Shown here: piece by piece, positions 12,801 to 19,964 of the stretch
Position numbering within the stretch: position 1 is the first letter of the stretch
Layout of the letters: every line of letters starts with the position of its first letter
From: Saccoglossus kowalevskii
Lineage: Eukaryota; Hemichordata; Enteropneusta; Harrimaniidae
NCBI RefSeq assembly: GCF_000003605.2
Contig: NW_003148283.1
Coordinates: 31,017 to 51,234, forward strand
Length of the DNA stretch: 20,218 nucleotides
Direction of reading: 5' to 3'
Made by a program: the position numbers and the translations under genes
The notes under the pieces: generated by a model
Database searches by the model: none
What the model was told of the DNA's origin: nothing
What the model saw: the letters and a program-made list of their open reading frames with translations, nothing else

Positions 12801-15800
12801 AAAGCAGTCATCATTACATTTATTTAATAAACCCCAACACATACACATACAACCACTGTCATGATGCATACAGTTTTATTCAAATTATTTTATATATTAT
12901 TCCAGGTAGTTGATCTTAAGACAGGAGAAAATCTTGCCGCTGGTCAAGATGGTGAAATCTGCCTCCGTGGACCCCAGATCATGAAAGGCTATCTAAATAA
13001 TATACAAGCAACAAACAGGACAGTAAAAGATGGATGGTTATATACTGGTAATACAATTGTACATTTCTTTCATCATAATAACATCATACAGCAGCTTAAT
13101 TTTAGCCTCGGCCAGTTTGCACTCTCACCTATTCACCTTTCCACTAAGTTCCTTGTGCATCATTCGAACATTATTCTGATCACTAGTGTGGCAGCGGTTC
13201 ATCTCGCATTTTCTAATATGGTAGGATGAAAATACCCTGTAAAATACCGCAAAATTAGGCAGGCTGTAACTTATGGCGTTGCGGTGATAGATGTATAATA
13301 ATATTTAATAACCGCAGTGAACAATGCTGTTATTTTATCTTCAGGTGTGAATGGCTGGTTCTGGCCAACCGAGTCACTATGAAAATTCACACATGCAAGC
13401 GAAATGTATACAAGTGCGATGGTCTATAGCGGCTTTCTTTTGGTATTAAAACCAGGTTGCATCTGAACTCAGAATGTATCATTATGAGGGAAGTTAATGC
13501 AAATTTTTTGAATTTGTTTTGCCCTAGGTGATATTGGTCACTATGACAACGATGGTCACTTTTATATTGTTGACCGATTGAAAGAATTGATCAAATATAA
13601 GGGCTTCCAGGTATGAATACATGGATGTTTTTTGTCAACAATCATCATAGTTTAATAATTTGTACATGCTTAACACAGAAGTCAACACAGAAAAAATATT
13701 GAATAACAATTCTACATTTTAAAATTTATAGAAAATATTCTGAGGAAGATGTTAATGAAACCCACACATTTAATAGCAGAACGCCAAACAATAGTTACAG
13801 GAAGATTATTCTGAAAACAAACAAAACAATGTTGATAAAAACTAAAAGAAATAATTTGCTGTTTTTCTATACCATCTTCCCTCCCAGAATTTCATATGGT
13901 TCACTTAGATAATCAATCTACCAATCATATGTTGATACACTGTGATAACATATTCTATTAGCAAATCAGAATACTGCATACATTGATTACATATTTTAGT
14001 AGCCAATCAGAATACTGCACACACACTGATTACATATTTTAGTAGCCAATCAGAATACTGCATACATTGATTACATATTTTAGTAGCCAATCAGAATACT
14101 GCACACACTGATTACATATTTTAGTAGCCAATCAGAATACTGCATACACTGATTACATATTTTAGTAGCCAATCAGAATACTGCACACACTGATTACATG
14201 TTTTAGTAGCCAATCAGAATACTGCATACATTGATTACATATTTTAGTAGCCAATCAGAATACTGCACACACTGATTACATATTTTAGTAGCCAATCAGA
14301 ATACTGCATACACTTATTACATATTCTAGTAGCCAATCAGAATACTGCACATACTGATTACATATTTTAGTAGCCAATCAGAATACAGCATACACTGATT
14401 ACATATTTTAGTAGCCAATCAGAATACTGCACACACTGATTACATATTTCAGTAGCCAATCAGAATACTGCATACACTGATTACATATTTTAGTAGCCAA
14501 TCAGAATACTGCATACACTGATTACATGTTCTAGTAGCCAATCAGAATACTGCATACACTGATTACATATTTTAATAGCCAATCAGAATACAGCCTATAC
14601 TGATTACATGTTCTAGTAGCCAATCAAAATACTGCATCTTAGTTAGAAAGCCTCAGTTGATATTGGTTGAAAGTTAAAAAAAAAGTGGAAATCCCTTGAA
14701 AAGCATTTAATTTAATTTTCAGTTGATATTACGATAAGTTTCGGTAATGAAACCTCTTTGGGAAAATTAACATATTTGGTGGAAGATAATTACTGAGCGC
14801 GGTGATTGCCTGTTCCAATTATATTAATATAGAAAAAAACCATCATACCATTTATAGCCCTATTATAATATGCAGGCGTATCAAATGTGCCAAAAGATTT
14901 ATTATAACTATAATAATAGTGTAATGGAATTTATTCTGGGCTCCACTACAAAAAGAACGTTACCCGGCCTAGTAATTTAGGGGCGATAAACGACGACACT
15001 TTCTACTGTGTCGCACGGTGTTTTAGCGGACACACAGCACGCACTTTCTTCTCAGGGGGATCCTGGTACCGCCTCGGTTCGACTATTTCACGATGTTATC
15101 TAAATAAAACGATTCACACACAGATTGTGGATGAAAACAGAGTAGTTATATTCTCCATGAACCATCACACCAACGCCATGCTGCTCGAACAGAATTACAG
15201 AGTGTGTACATGTCAATCAAAAATGGTCATGTGATATTATATACTCAACCCGATAGGCTAATATCTGTAATAGGCGTACATCTTATACATATATGGAGTG
15301 GAATATTCCACCACTACCTGGCGACCCGAAAGGTCTACCTAGGTTAACAAATATTGTAGTTTAATAATGCATTAAAGCACAGGTTTCCATTACAATAGTC
15401 TTTATTGAAGTTGTATTCCTAAATGGACGTAGATCACATGTACAATAAAAGCATGATTGTCATTCTATGTCAAAAACAATCAGAAGAAAAAAAAATTGCC
15501 CGAAAATGGGTTAGAAATTCATGATTATAAAGTATATGTAAATATTACTTTTGATATGTAAATATTATTTTTGATATCTGTGAGGCAAATGTTTTTTTGA
15601 ATTTGCTTTCTCTTAGGTTGAAACATTCATAACGTATGATTTCTTGTTACTTATAGGTTGCACCAGCAGAATTGGAAGCTCTGTTATTGACTCATCCTCA
15701 GATTCAAGATGTGGCTGTAATCGGAATACCTGATGATGATGCTGGGGAACTTCCTAAAGCATTTATCGTACCCAAAACTGATCAAATTACAGTGAGAAAA

Positions 15801-17371
15801 GTGATCAAATTTGTAGAGGGTAAACTGTTAATTATCTGTTAATTATAATTACATCTTCTTTTTTTTCGTTCAAACATGTGAAAGAAGTCTGAAAATAGTG
15901 GTAATCAAGCACTATTTGAATCAGACAGTTGGTTTAACCAGTAGAAAATTAACTCACAGAAAATATTTTTTATTTCAGTGTTAATAATGATGAAAAAAAA
16001 AATATGTATATTAGATGTATACAGATAATTTATACTTTTTTCTGACTAAGAAAAGCGTGAAGGCATGCTTGTCTACATTGATGGAAAATATATTTTATTT
16101 GAAATGTAAACAATGCATGTCGCATAGAATCTATCATACAGGAATATTGGAATATAGTCCAAATAAACTAATTAAAAGCAATTCGAAAATATTAAAATGA
16201 ATATGTGGGAACATCATTTACATAAATCAGAAACAAAATGAGTCAAAGTATTGCATGAGATTTAACATCGTGTACACCCACAAACTTATTTCTGGATGTC
16301 AAATAACTATTTAACACCTGTAAAGGCAGCCTTCTTATTCCATAATGTTTTGATGCAATGAGGCTTTTCAAATATCAAACAGTCAAATAGTTTACTTTCC
16401 TTTACCGAGTGAGGCTTACACATAAGTTTCTAGTACAGTGAAGTTTTATATCCTTTTCACTATCAGTTCCCTGTTTTCATCACAAGTTCACAAAATAGTC
16501 AGGTTTAAAGTCTGCACTTTCCTTCAAAAGATTTAGACAAAAAAGCCAAACTTTTTGGGTAAAACTGTGACTCAAATTGCAGTGTCTGTTGGCTCAAAAA
16601 TTTCCAGAAATATTGAAGAATATATTAAAGAAAAAAATGCAGACAAAATTGCTCTAGTAGGTAAAAGACTAAACCCAAATTGATAAAAAATAAATCATAC
16701 TAACTAAGATGATACAAATTGGTTTACATTAACCATTTCAAACAGTTTATATAACAGATAAAACTAAAACCGATCTAAACCATAATTTCCAATGCCAACA
16801 CAATTTCTAAAATTTGATTTTAGTAATCTGCGAATATACCATTTTGAGAAACACATGTTTATAATGTAGTATAAAGGGTACATAATTTAGTTTTGAGAAT
16901 CTTAAATAAAATAAAAACACTGACATCATATCCTTTTCATATTCAATGAAATGATCATATTTTTAACTCAGGTCCTAGTTAGAGGATGTCAAAACAAAAA
17001 CAAAAAAGAATTAATAGGTATTCCCTGAAATCTGACGTGAGTGTACCAGGATTTTGTACCAGTTTTTCTCCTATTGAAATGAAAAAGTTGTTCAATACTA
17101 TTCATTATATTCTGTAGTTCAGCGTGTTACAAGTTTCGATTAGGAATTTCTATTTCCTGATCAACTTAATCATTTACCACTCCTTATTGAAATAACGATT
17201 ATTCATTCATTCATTCATTCATATTATGCCATCTTTTTTCCAGAAACTGTTTCTCCTCATAAGCGTCTTCGAGGAGGTGTTCAATTTGTTGAAGAAATCC
17301 CCAAATCAGCAAGTGGCAAAATACTGAGAAGAGTCCTAAAAGATGCTGAAACTAAAAACATGAAAAAGTAA
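739..17371 (+). CDS. Split gene for a 4-coumarate--CoA ligase-like acyl-CoA synthetase (12 exons, frameshift in exon 7)
   Basis: Joined exons 739-817, 3206-3309, 4768-4975, 6992-7098, 8207-8418, 9583-9757, 9931-10095, 10961-11064, 12906-13047, 13528-13610, 15657-15819 and 17244-17371 give an ANL-superfamily adenylating enzyme of about 560 residues, a normal length for the family. Known family chemistry: a carboxylic acid plus ATP gives acyl-AMP, then CoA gives the thioester. The true acid is unknown; '4-coumarate' is only a homology label in animals. Seen in order: substrate-side N-domain, P-loop [29 protein letters not shown], the hinge region [13 protein letters not shown], and the C-domain lysine in PKSASGK. 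All introns are GT-AG and all phases agree except through exon 7, which has lost about 13 bp. The C-terminus is NMKK, so there is no SKL-type peroxisomal signal. No clear signal peptide or membrane segment is seen. The family assignment is firm; function of this copy is doubtful because of the frameshift. Confidence 0.9.
1160..2050. repeat. ~290-bp tandem repeat, three copies, in intron 1
   Basis: Three consecutive copies at steps of about 288 and 296 bp, anchored by CTAAAT(T/G)G near 1177, 1465 and 1761. Each contains the same ordered landmarks: GTCAAACA, TTTTTTGAG, a GAACACATAATCA-like string, GTTGTATGC, AATCCAAG, GCTGCCAAAGGAAGCC and CTTTGTAGAGCTAT. A more diverged continuation with a similar core runs to about 2170. 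Open frames at 1137-1454 and 1474-1656 are by-products of this repeat. There is no sign of transposase or reverse transcriptase in it. Confidence 0.85.
2444..2546. repeat. 103-nt near-perfect hairpin
   Basis: Arms 2444-2473 and 2517-2546 are reverse complements over 30 bases with one mismatch, which would be a G-U type pair in one RNA strand. After a 2x2 internal loop, AGACAGT (2476-2482) pairs with ACTGTCT (2508-2514), leaving a 25-nt terminal loop. It could be a foldback MITE or an RNA hairpin of microRNA-precursor size. It lies in intron 1 of the gene. Confidence 0.8.
3206..3309 (+). CDS. Exon 2, N-terminal segment
   Basis: Begins after a T-rich tract and TTTTAG and ends ATG before GTTAGT. 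It reads [20 protein letters not shown] and then a stretch ending YGDRDAM. This matches the usual 4CL-like opening, 'S-x-YPD-x-x-(I/V)P', with a following F-x-K-x-D-A element that leads into the conserved 'IDGVTG' at the start of exon 3. Phases are 1 in and 0 out. Confidence 0.88.
3461..3673. mobile_element. MITE-like element with TTACTGTAAA terminal inverted repeats
   Basis: Ends are exact 10-bp inverted repeats, TTACTGTAAA (3461-3470) and TTTACAGTAA (3664-3673), in a TTAA/AATTAA context. Inside are three CTGGG/GTGGG-TTTTAA-like blocks and an exact 18-bp inverted pair, 3591-3608 with 3632-3649. It is too short to encode a transposase. A related copy lies at 8693-8833. I recall similar TACTGTAAA-ended elements as common in marine invertebrate genomes, but have not checked this. 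Confidence 0.65.
3905..4318. repeat. 12-bp minisatellite CAGTACCACCC(A/G), about 33 copies, intron 2
   Basis: Near-perfect 12-base units, mainly alternating between ...CCCACAGTAC and ...CCCGCAGTAC, so a 24-bp higher-order step is visible in places. Diverged precursor units (ACAAAATACCAC-like) lie at about 3835-3895. Because 12 is a multiple of 3, the array is open in frames of both strands and generates false proteins such as (YHPQ)n and (GGTV)n. None has a sensible start or flanking domain, so I call no gene here. Confidence 0.95.
4319..4767. other. Remainder of intron 2, nothing recognised
   Basis: Unique-looking AT-rich intron sequence between the 12-bp array and exon 3. No repeat, open frame or motif that I can support. 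Confidence 0.5.
4768..4975 (+). CDS. Exon 3, N-terminal core
   Basis: Acceptor GTTTCAG. It opens [14 protein letters not shown] and later has [22 protein letters not shown] and STANPVYT, which are all typical of the ANL N-domain. I end it at 4975, before GTATGT, because this is a good canonical donor. Joined to exon 4 it gives YT-V-Y-EL, keeping the family spacing YT-x-x-EL. A split four bases earlier would need a non-GT donor or would shift the frame. Confidence 0.88.
5445..5930. repeat. Diverged ~120-bp tandem repeat, about 5 copies, intron 3
   Basis: Copies are anchored by a core resembling TCAAAGATGACC-n-CTGGT-n-CCATCTTGT at about 5455, 5570, 5690, 5812 and 5900, each followed by T-rich sequence with CATATTTG(G/T)CACATACAT in the better copies. 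Related cores appear alone at about 6364, 7800, 10452 and 10605, so the unit is probably derived from a dispersed repeat family. Open frames at 5460-5868 are by-products. Confidence 0.6.
5931..6991. other. Rest of intron 3, no gene seen
   Basis: AT-rich intron. The only structures noticed are a repeat-type core near 6364 (AAAATGGCCG...GCAGCCAT) and a 9-bp inverted pair AACCAATCA / TGATTGGTT at about 6661 and 6709. Open frames at 6253-6471 (+) and 6776-6964 (-) have no recognisable protein content. Confidence 0.4.
6992..7098 (+). CDS. Exon 4; its 3' end and donor are the first unit of a tandem array
   Basis: Acceptor TTTATTTCAG; it encodes [20 protein letters not shown] and then ends SGIK before GTAAGT (phase 0). 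The last 55 bases of this exon plus 24 intron bases are repeated about nine times just downstream (7044-7749). The first donor is taken as the real one: it joins SGIK to ALYVIGDE in exon 5, as the family expects. Reading on past it meets a TGA at 7126-7128. Confidence 0.88.
7044..7749 (+). repeat. 79-bp tandem array made of the exon 4 end plus its splice donor (about 9 copies)
   Basis: Unit 1 is the real exon 4 end (7044-7098) with its donor and first intron bases. Eight more copies follow at a 79-bp step. Each starts ATCT(G/A)AGTTG and has GGGATTAAG or a close variant followed by GTAAGTATAT or a decayed form. Copies 2-7 keep GTAAGTA; copy 8 has GTAACT; copy 9 has GTACAC and a 6-base loss. 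Copy 2 is the closest to the exon, which suggests an older array that expanded outward and a recent duplication nearest the exon. A one-base insertion (copy 7) and stops (copies 7 and 8) show that the copies are not kept as coding sequence. Confidence 0.93.
8207..8418 (+). CDS. Exon 5, with the ATP/AMP-binding P-loop
   Basis: Acceptor ATTATTTTAG, donor GTTAGT, phase 0 in and 2 out. It encodes [12 protein letters not shown], then [20 protein letters not shown] and THRNMV. The stretch [10 protein letters not shown] (roughly residues 212-221 of the product) is the signature phosphate-binding loop of the AMP-binding superfamily, with its lysine intact. This is the strongest single piece of evidence for the gene's identity. 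Confidence 0.96.
8693..8833. mobile_element. Second, decayed copy of the MITE-like element
   Basis: Starts ATTACTGTA and ends TTTACAGTA. Its right end, CAGTCAATAATTA...TTTACAGTA, lines up with the right end of the element at 3461-3673 (CAGTGAATAATTA...TTTACAGTA). The interior is shorter and has decayed. Confidence 0.5.
9000..9450 (-). pseudogene. Decayed reverse-transcriptase fragment of a non-LTR retrotransposon (CR1/L2/Rex-like)
   Basis: Read on the minus strand from about 9450 down to 9000, pieces of one protein appear in changing frames. These are [17 protein letters not shown] at the motif-C position, [18 protein letters not shown], then [20 protein letters not shown] with DNN, and WG-like [10 protein letters not shown]. 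The order and spacing fit the palm/thumb part of CR1-type reverse transcriptases ('YADDT', 'W...N.LN..KT', 'KYLGV.ID..L', 'WGN'). At least three frame changes and an in-frame stop make it a dead fragment. It lies inside intron 5, opposite to the gene. Confidence 0.6.
9583..9757 (+). CDS. Exon 6, PFYHSYGM region
   Basis: Acceptor TTAATTCTCAG, donor GTAATG, phase 2 in and 0 out. It encodes [20 protein letters not shown] followed by HSYGM, then [20 protein letters not shown]. The histidine and the following small residues match the adenylation-domain A4 region that lines the acyl pocket. The frame is fully open and closely family-like. Confidence 0.93.
9931..10095 (+). CDS. Exon 7, carries a frameshifting deletion
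   Basis: Acceptor TTTTTTGCAG, donor GTAAAG. The first part reads [18 protein letters not shown] and [11 protein letters not shown], as in the family. The frame then runs into AVPNM and TAA at 10045-10047. In a different frame from about 10032 the sequence reads [20 protein letters not shown] and Q, which is what should follow. The two parts fit if 13 bp are missing (10 at the least), removing most of the conserved SGAAPL stretch. The exon is 165 nt, a multiple of 3, while flanking phases (0 in, 1 out) require 3n+1, which confirms the loss independently of homology. Confidence 0.85.
10096..10960. other. Intron 7, two dispersed-repeat cores
   Basis: Contains two copies, about 155 bp apart, of a palindromic core: AAATGGTCGACTGGCGGCCATTTTG at about 10452 and a similar AAAATGGCTGATCAGTGGCCATTTT at about 10606 (each followed by TTTTAAT(A/T)AATGC). 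A short alternating TG/CATG tract lies near 10205-10245. The open frame at 10196-10456 has no recognised content. Confidence 0.45.
10961..11064 (+). CDS. Exon 8, YGLTETGP motif
   Basis: Acceptor GTTTTGACAG, donor GTACAA (weaker than the others), phase 1 in and 0 out. It encodes [20 protein letters not shown] and then [21 protein letters not shown] is the A5 motif; its Glu/Thr contact the adenylate and Mg-ATP in known family structures. A 1.6-kb minisatellite starts about 12 bases after the donor. Confidence 0.93.
11077..12690. repeat. 21-bp pyrimidine-rich minisatellite, about 77 copies, intron 8
   Basis: Unit close to ATTGTTGACCCTCTCACTTTC, with C/T and one-base variants, filling nearly all of intron 8. 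It starts 12 bases after the exon 8 donor. Blocks recur at larger scale: a 'TTCTCGCTTCCACTGTTGACC' type appears near 11176-11240 and again near 11780; a 'CTCACTGTCATTGTTGACCTTCAC' type appears near 11697 and 11866. A few 18-20 bp units break phase. Since 21 is a multiple of 3, long false frames appear on both strands (SLSLLTL on +, VNNESER or MKVRGST on -). These are not genes. Confidence 0.95.
12906..13047 (+). CDS. Exon 9, GEICLRGP region
   Basis: Acceptor TATTATTCCAG, donor GTAATA, phase 0 in and 1 out. It encodes [20 protein letters not shown] then [12 protein letters not shown] and DGWLYTG. The final TG joins exon 10's GD to rebuild the A7 motif YTGD, whose Asp binds the ribose hydroxyls of AMP. 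The frame stays open past the donor to 13229 but without family similarity. Confidence 0.93.
13528..13610 (+). CDS. Exon 10, hinge motif [13 protein letters not shown]
   Basis: Acceptor TTTGCCCTAG, donor GTATGA, phase 1 in and 0 out. It encodes [20 protein letters not shown] and then IKYKGFQ. This is the A8 hinge region where the C-terminal domain rotates between the adenylation and thioesterification steps. All key residues (D, R, K of DRLKE and the following K-G) are present. Confidence 0.95.
13611..13947. other. Start of intron 10, nothing recognised
   Basis: AT-rich intron sequence before the 41-bp array. No motif that I can support. Confidence 0.5.
13948..14635. repeat. 41-bp tandem array with a CCAAT box in almost every copy (about 17 copies), intron 10
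   Basis: Unit resembles TGATTACATATTTTAGTAGCC plus AATCAGAATACTGCA(T/C)AC(A)C. About 16 of 17 copies keep AGCCAATCA, an exact match to the NF-Y/CCAAT consensus (R-R-CCAAT-S-R); the first has AGCAAATCA. Copies alternate between TGCATAC and TGCACAC, so the array probably grew partly as an 82-bp dimer. The step of 41 bp is close to four helical turns. Confidence 0.93.
14921..15340 (+). mobile_element. Possible LTR remnant with a tRNA primer-binding-like site
   Basis: This stretch is richer in GC than its surroundings and has mixed, non-repetitive content. It holds an AATAAA near 15105, TATATA strings, and ends ...TTCCACCA, then CTACC, then TGGCGACCCGAAAGG at 15319-15333. A CA end followed within 5 bases by TGGCG-type sequence is how a retrotransposon 5' LTR meets its primer-binding site (complement of a tRNA 3' end). 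No gag or pol follows and I cannot find a second LTR, so the call is tentative. Confidence 0.3.
15657..15819 (+). CDS. Exon 11, start of the C-terminal domain
   Basis: Acceptor CTTATAG, donor GTAAAC, phase 0 in and 1 out. It encodes [20 protein letters not shown], then [20 protein letters not shown] and a segment ending KFVE. VAPAELE and the D-x-x-GE-x-PKAF element are typical of the mobile C-domain of ANL enzymes. Confidence 0.94.
15820..17243. other. Intron 11, only a short ATTC microsatellite
   Basis: AT-rich unique-looking sequence. An (ATTC)5-type run lies at about 17200-17221, shortly before exon 12. The open frame at 16015-16200 has no recognised content. Confidence 0.5.
17244..17371 (+). 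CDS. Exon 12, catalytic lysine and stop codon
   Basis: Acceptor TTTTTTCCAG. It encodes [20 protein letters not shown] and then [16 protein letters not shown], ending NMKK and TAA at 17369-17371. The lysine of SASGK (codon 17318-17320) is the conserved A10 residue required for acid activation. Many relatives end in a peroxisomal SKL-type tripeptide; this one does not, so a cytosolic or other location is more likely if the protein is made. Confidence 0.95.
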
Positions 17372-17645
17372 TATTTAATGAAATATTTGGTTCATGCAGG
17401 CTTTGGTTTGCACATTGTCAAGGTGCCAATTGTGATGGGTTATTTACAAAAAAAACATATCGGATAGAATTGACAGCGACATTATTCATAACCTCCAATT
17501 GTGAGATGAGTAGTAGTCAACACATATATATCTGATATCAAAACATGTTTCTGCCTGCTTGATTGGACATTAAATATTGGTTTTCAAGGGGATATGTTCT
17601 TGTGGTGTAAATATTAGATTATTATAATTACTAGTAATATGATGA

Positions 17646-17651
17646 AATAAA
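17646..17651 (+). terminator. Likely poly(A) signal AATAAA
   Basis: First AATAAA after the stop codon, 275 bases downstream, a usual 3'-UTR length. Further copies lie at 17697-17702 and near 17796. Which one is used cannot be decided from the sequence. Confidence 0.45.
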
Positions 17652-17960
17652 ACTGGTATTTTAAATATTTCTCATTAATTTGTAAAAGCTTACAACAATA
17701 AATTTATTAATAAATTTAAAATATCTCTGTAAAATTTTACAATGTAAGCCCCTCCCCCTCTAACTGATGCAATGATGCTCTTTTTTGTGGGGTTGAATAA
17801 AGACAATTGTAACCTATAAATTCTATGGAGTACTTCTTGACCAATCAGTATGTACGATTGCATTGTGTTCATAGCAACAAAGAATTTTTCAAAGAAATTA
17901 TTAAGAATTGTTTTAATCAGGAATTATTTAAACATTAATGGAAAACCTGCCAACCCATAA

Positions 17961-18020
17961 TGGGCGAAAGCCCACTTTGTGTGGCATATATGTGCGAAGT
18001 GTGAGCCGAGCACATATATG
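17961..18020. repeat. Two adjacent perfect hairpins
   Basis: TGGGC-GAAA-GCCCA (17961-17974) is a 5-bp stem closed by a GNRA-type tetraloop on the + strand. Ten bases later CATATATGTGC (17985-17995) pairs perfectly with GCACATATATG (18010-18020) across a 14-nt loop. The pair sits beside the possible reverse-transcriptase tail at 18080-18265, so it may be the 3' end of a decayed retroposon, or a small palindromic element. Confidence 0.7.
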
Positions 18021-18079
18021 GAGTACAACGTGTGTTTGATTATTTTGTAGCATTGTCAATACCACTGGATTTGCTGGCA

Positions 18080-18265
18080 CTAAACAGTTTCACAGTCACT
18101 GGCCCTTAAATCTGAATAATTCAAAATTCTTTCTGGAAATTGTTTCCACAATCTCGTATGGCAAACTAAGAAAACAACTTCTAGTTTTAATCCATCAAAT
18201 ATTATTATATTTAAATTATTTACATTGCGAGTGAACGAATGACGATGTGTGGTGTGGAGTAGCAT
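18080..18265 (-). pseudogene. Possible C-terminal tail of a CR1-like reverse transcriptase
   Basis: Minus-strand open frame of 61 codons. It contains HSFTRNVNNLNI and then RLWKQFPERILNYSDLRAS, resembling the 'TRN...L...(l)WN-x-LP-x-x-I-x-x-x-x-S-x' tail that ends many non-LTR retrotransposon proteins. The match is short and from memory of the pattern. No other part of the element is visible next to it. Confidence 0.4.
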
Positions 18266-18915
18266 TAATATATTGTAGTGAATGGCACACCGACTGGTAC
18301 ATTGTGTGCGCTGTCTCGATGTCCACTGTGGCCTTGCACTATGCTATGCTACGCTAGATGGCCGCTGTAGAATGGCTGGATCGACTGTGCCTAGAGATGC
18401 ACACTGAGGTACATGTACGAAGCCGTATCATTACCCCATCCCACGATCGTTTTCAAACCATCAAGGTAGATGTTATTGACAACTGTTCTGTCTGTGTAAT
18501 AGTTATTTTCAAATTATACGGAAGGCAGAGGATTTAACGAATACTTTGAAGCCAAACGGAACTTAGAGAAAACAAATATTTGTGAGAAAACAAATATGGC
18601 TGGACGGCTTGTGGGTGTTAGCCATTATAGAAAGAGAAACACAGTGATTTTAATCTGACTGTGTAAAACAAAACAAAAACGCCTGAGAACACACATACTT
18701 TCATTTGTTTATATAAACTGTGTCCCGGAGACATTTATCGAGAAGTCGACGCTGAGAAAATACAAGTCATGTCGGTCTTTCATCGATCTTACTTTTCAAA
18801 CATTTGTCAACATTTTCTGAATTTAGAAGCGTGCGTTGTACATGGACCGCTGTGATCGAACAAGGCGTGAACAGTGCAGAAGACGATATGCCCTAAAAAA
18901 ATTGTTTGATTTCGA
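18266..18915. other. Unassigned flank, no gene supported
   Basis: Slightly more GC-rich than the neighbouring DNA, with no long open frame and no repeats that I can see. It could hold a regulatory region or UTR of a further gene, but nothing shows this directly. Confidence 0.3.
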
Positions 18916-18920
18916 TATTG

Positions 18921-19905
18921 ATCATTGGCTTTGAAATTGCATCATGAATATTCATAAGTTGATTATTATGCACCAACATCATTGGCTTTCAAGTTGCTTC
19001 TAGAATATTGATAAGTTGATTATTATGAACCACCATCATTGGCTTTCCAATTGTATCATGAATGTTTGCAAGTTGATTATTATGAACCACCATCATTGGC
19101 TTTCAAATTGTATCATGAATATTTGTAAGTTGATTATTATAAACCACCATCATTGGCTTTCAAATTGTATCATGACTATTTGTAAGTTGATTATTATGAA
19201 CCACCATCATTGGCTTTCAATTTGTATCATGAATATTCATAAGTTGATTATTATGAACCATCATCATTGGCTTTCAAATTGTATCATAAATATTTGTAAG
19301 TTGATTATTATGAACCATCATCATTGGCTTTCAAGTTGTATCACGAATATTCATAAGTTGATTATTATAACCCATCATTGGCTTTCAAGTTGCATCATGA
19401 ATATTCTTTATTTGATTACTATGAACTTTCATTGGCTTTCAAGTTGTATCATGAATATTTGTAAGTTGATTATTATGACCCATCATTGGTTTTCAAGTTG
19501 TATCATGAATATTCTTTATTTGATTAATATGAACTTTCATTGGCTTTCAAGTTGTATCATCAATATTCATAAGTTGATTATTATACACCATCATTGGCTT
19601 TCAAGTTGTATCATGAGTATTCATAAGTTGATTATTATGCACCATCTTCATTGGCTTTCAAGTTGTATCATGAATATTCTTAATTTGATTATTATGCGCC
19701 ACCATTGACTTTCAAGTTGTATCATGAATATTCATGAGTTGATTATTATGAACAATCATTGGCTTTCAAGTTGTATCATGAATATTCATAAGTCGATTAT
19801 TATGAACCACCATCATTGGCTTTCAAGTTGTATCATGAGTATTCATAAGTTGATTATTATGCACCATCTTCATTGGCTTTCAAGTTGTATCATGAATATC
19901 TTATG
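18921..19905. repeat. ~57-bp satellite, about 18 copies
   Basis: Units contain CATTGGCTTTCAAGTTGTATC, ATGAATATTCATAAGTTGAT and TATTATGAACCACCAT, with several copies shortened to 51-54 bp by loss of whole triplets. The most common length, 57, equals 19 codons, so one frame stays open for 230 codons (19016-19708) and reads (MNHHHWLSSCIMNIHKLII)-like repeats. The changes keep the frame only because the indels are multiples of 3, but there is no start context or domain, so I do not call a gene. Nearly every copy carries ATTGG, an inverted CCAAT box. Confidence 0.93.
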
Positions 19906-19964
19906 CACCATTTTATAATCTGTTCAACCTGCTGCAATTTCAATATGAAAAGACTAATTCCAAA

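Noticed and set aside
13948-14635. CRISPR array
   Set aside because: Direct repeats are contiguous 41-bp satellite units without unique spacers, in an intron of an animal gene.
17755-17975. Hammerhead ribozyme (CTGATG near 17763 and CGAAA near 17965)
   Set aside because: The conserved parts are about 200 bases apart, the third core base is wrong, and no joining stems are seen.
19016-19918. 230- and 64-codon frames with HHHWLSSCIMNI repeats
   Set aside because: Follow the 57-bp satellite; no start context, domain or splice evidence. Kept only as a finding to test.
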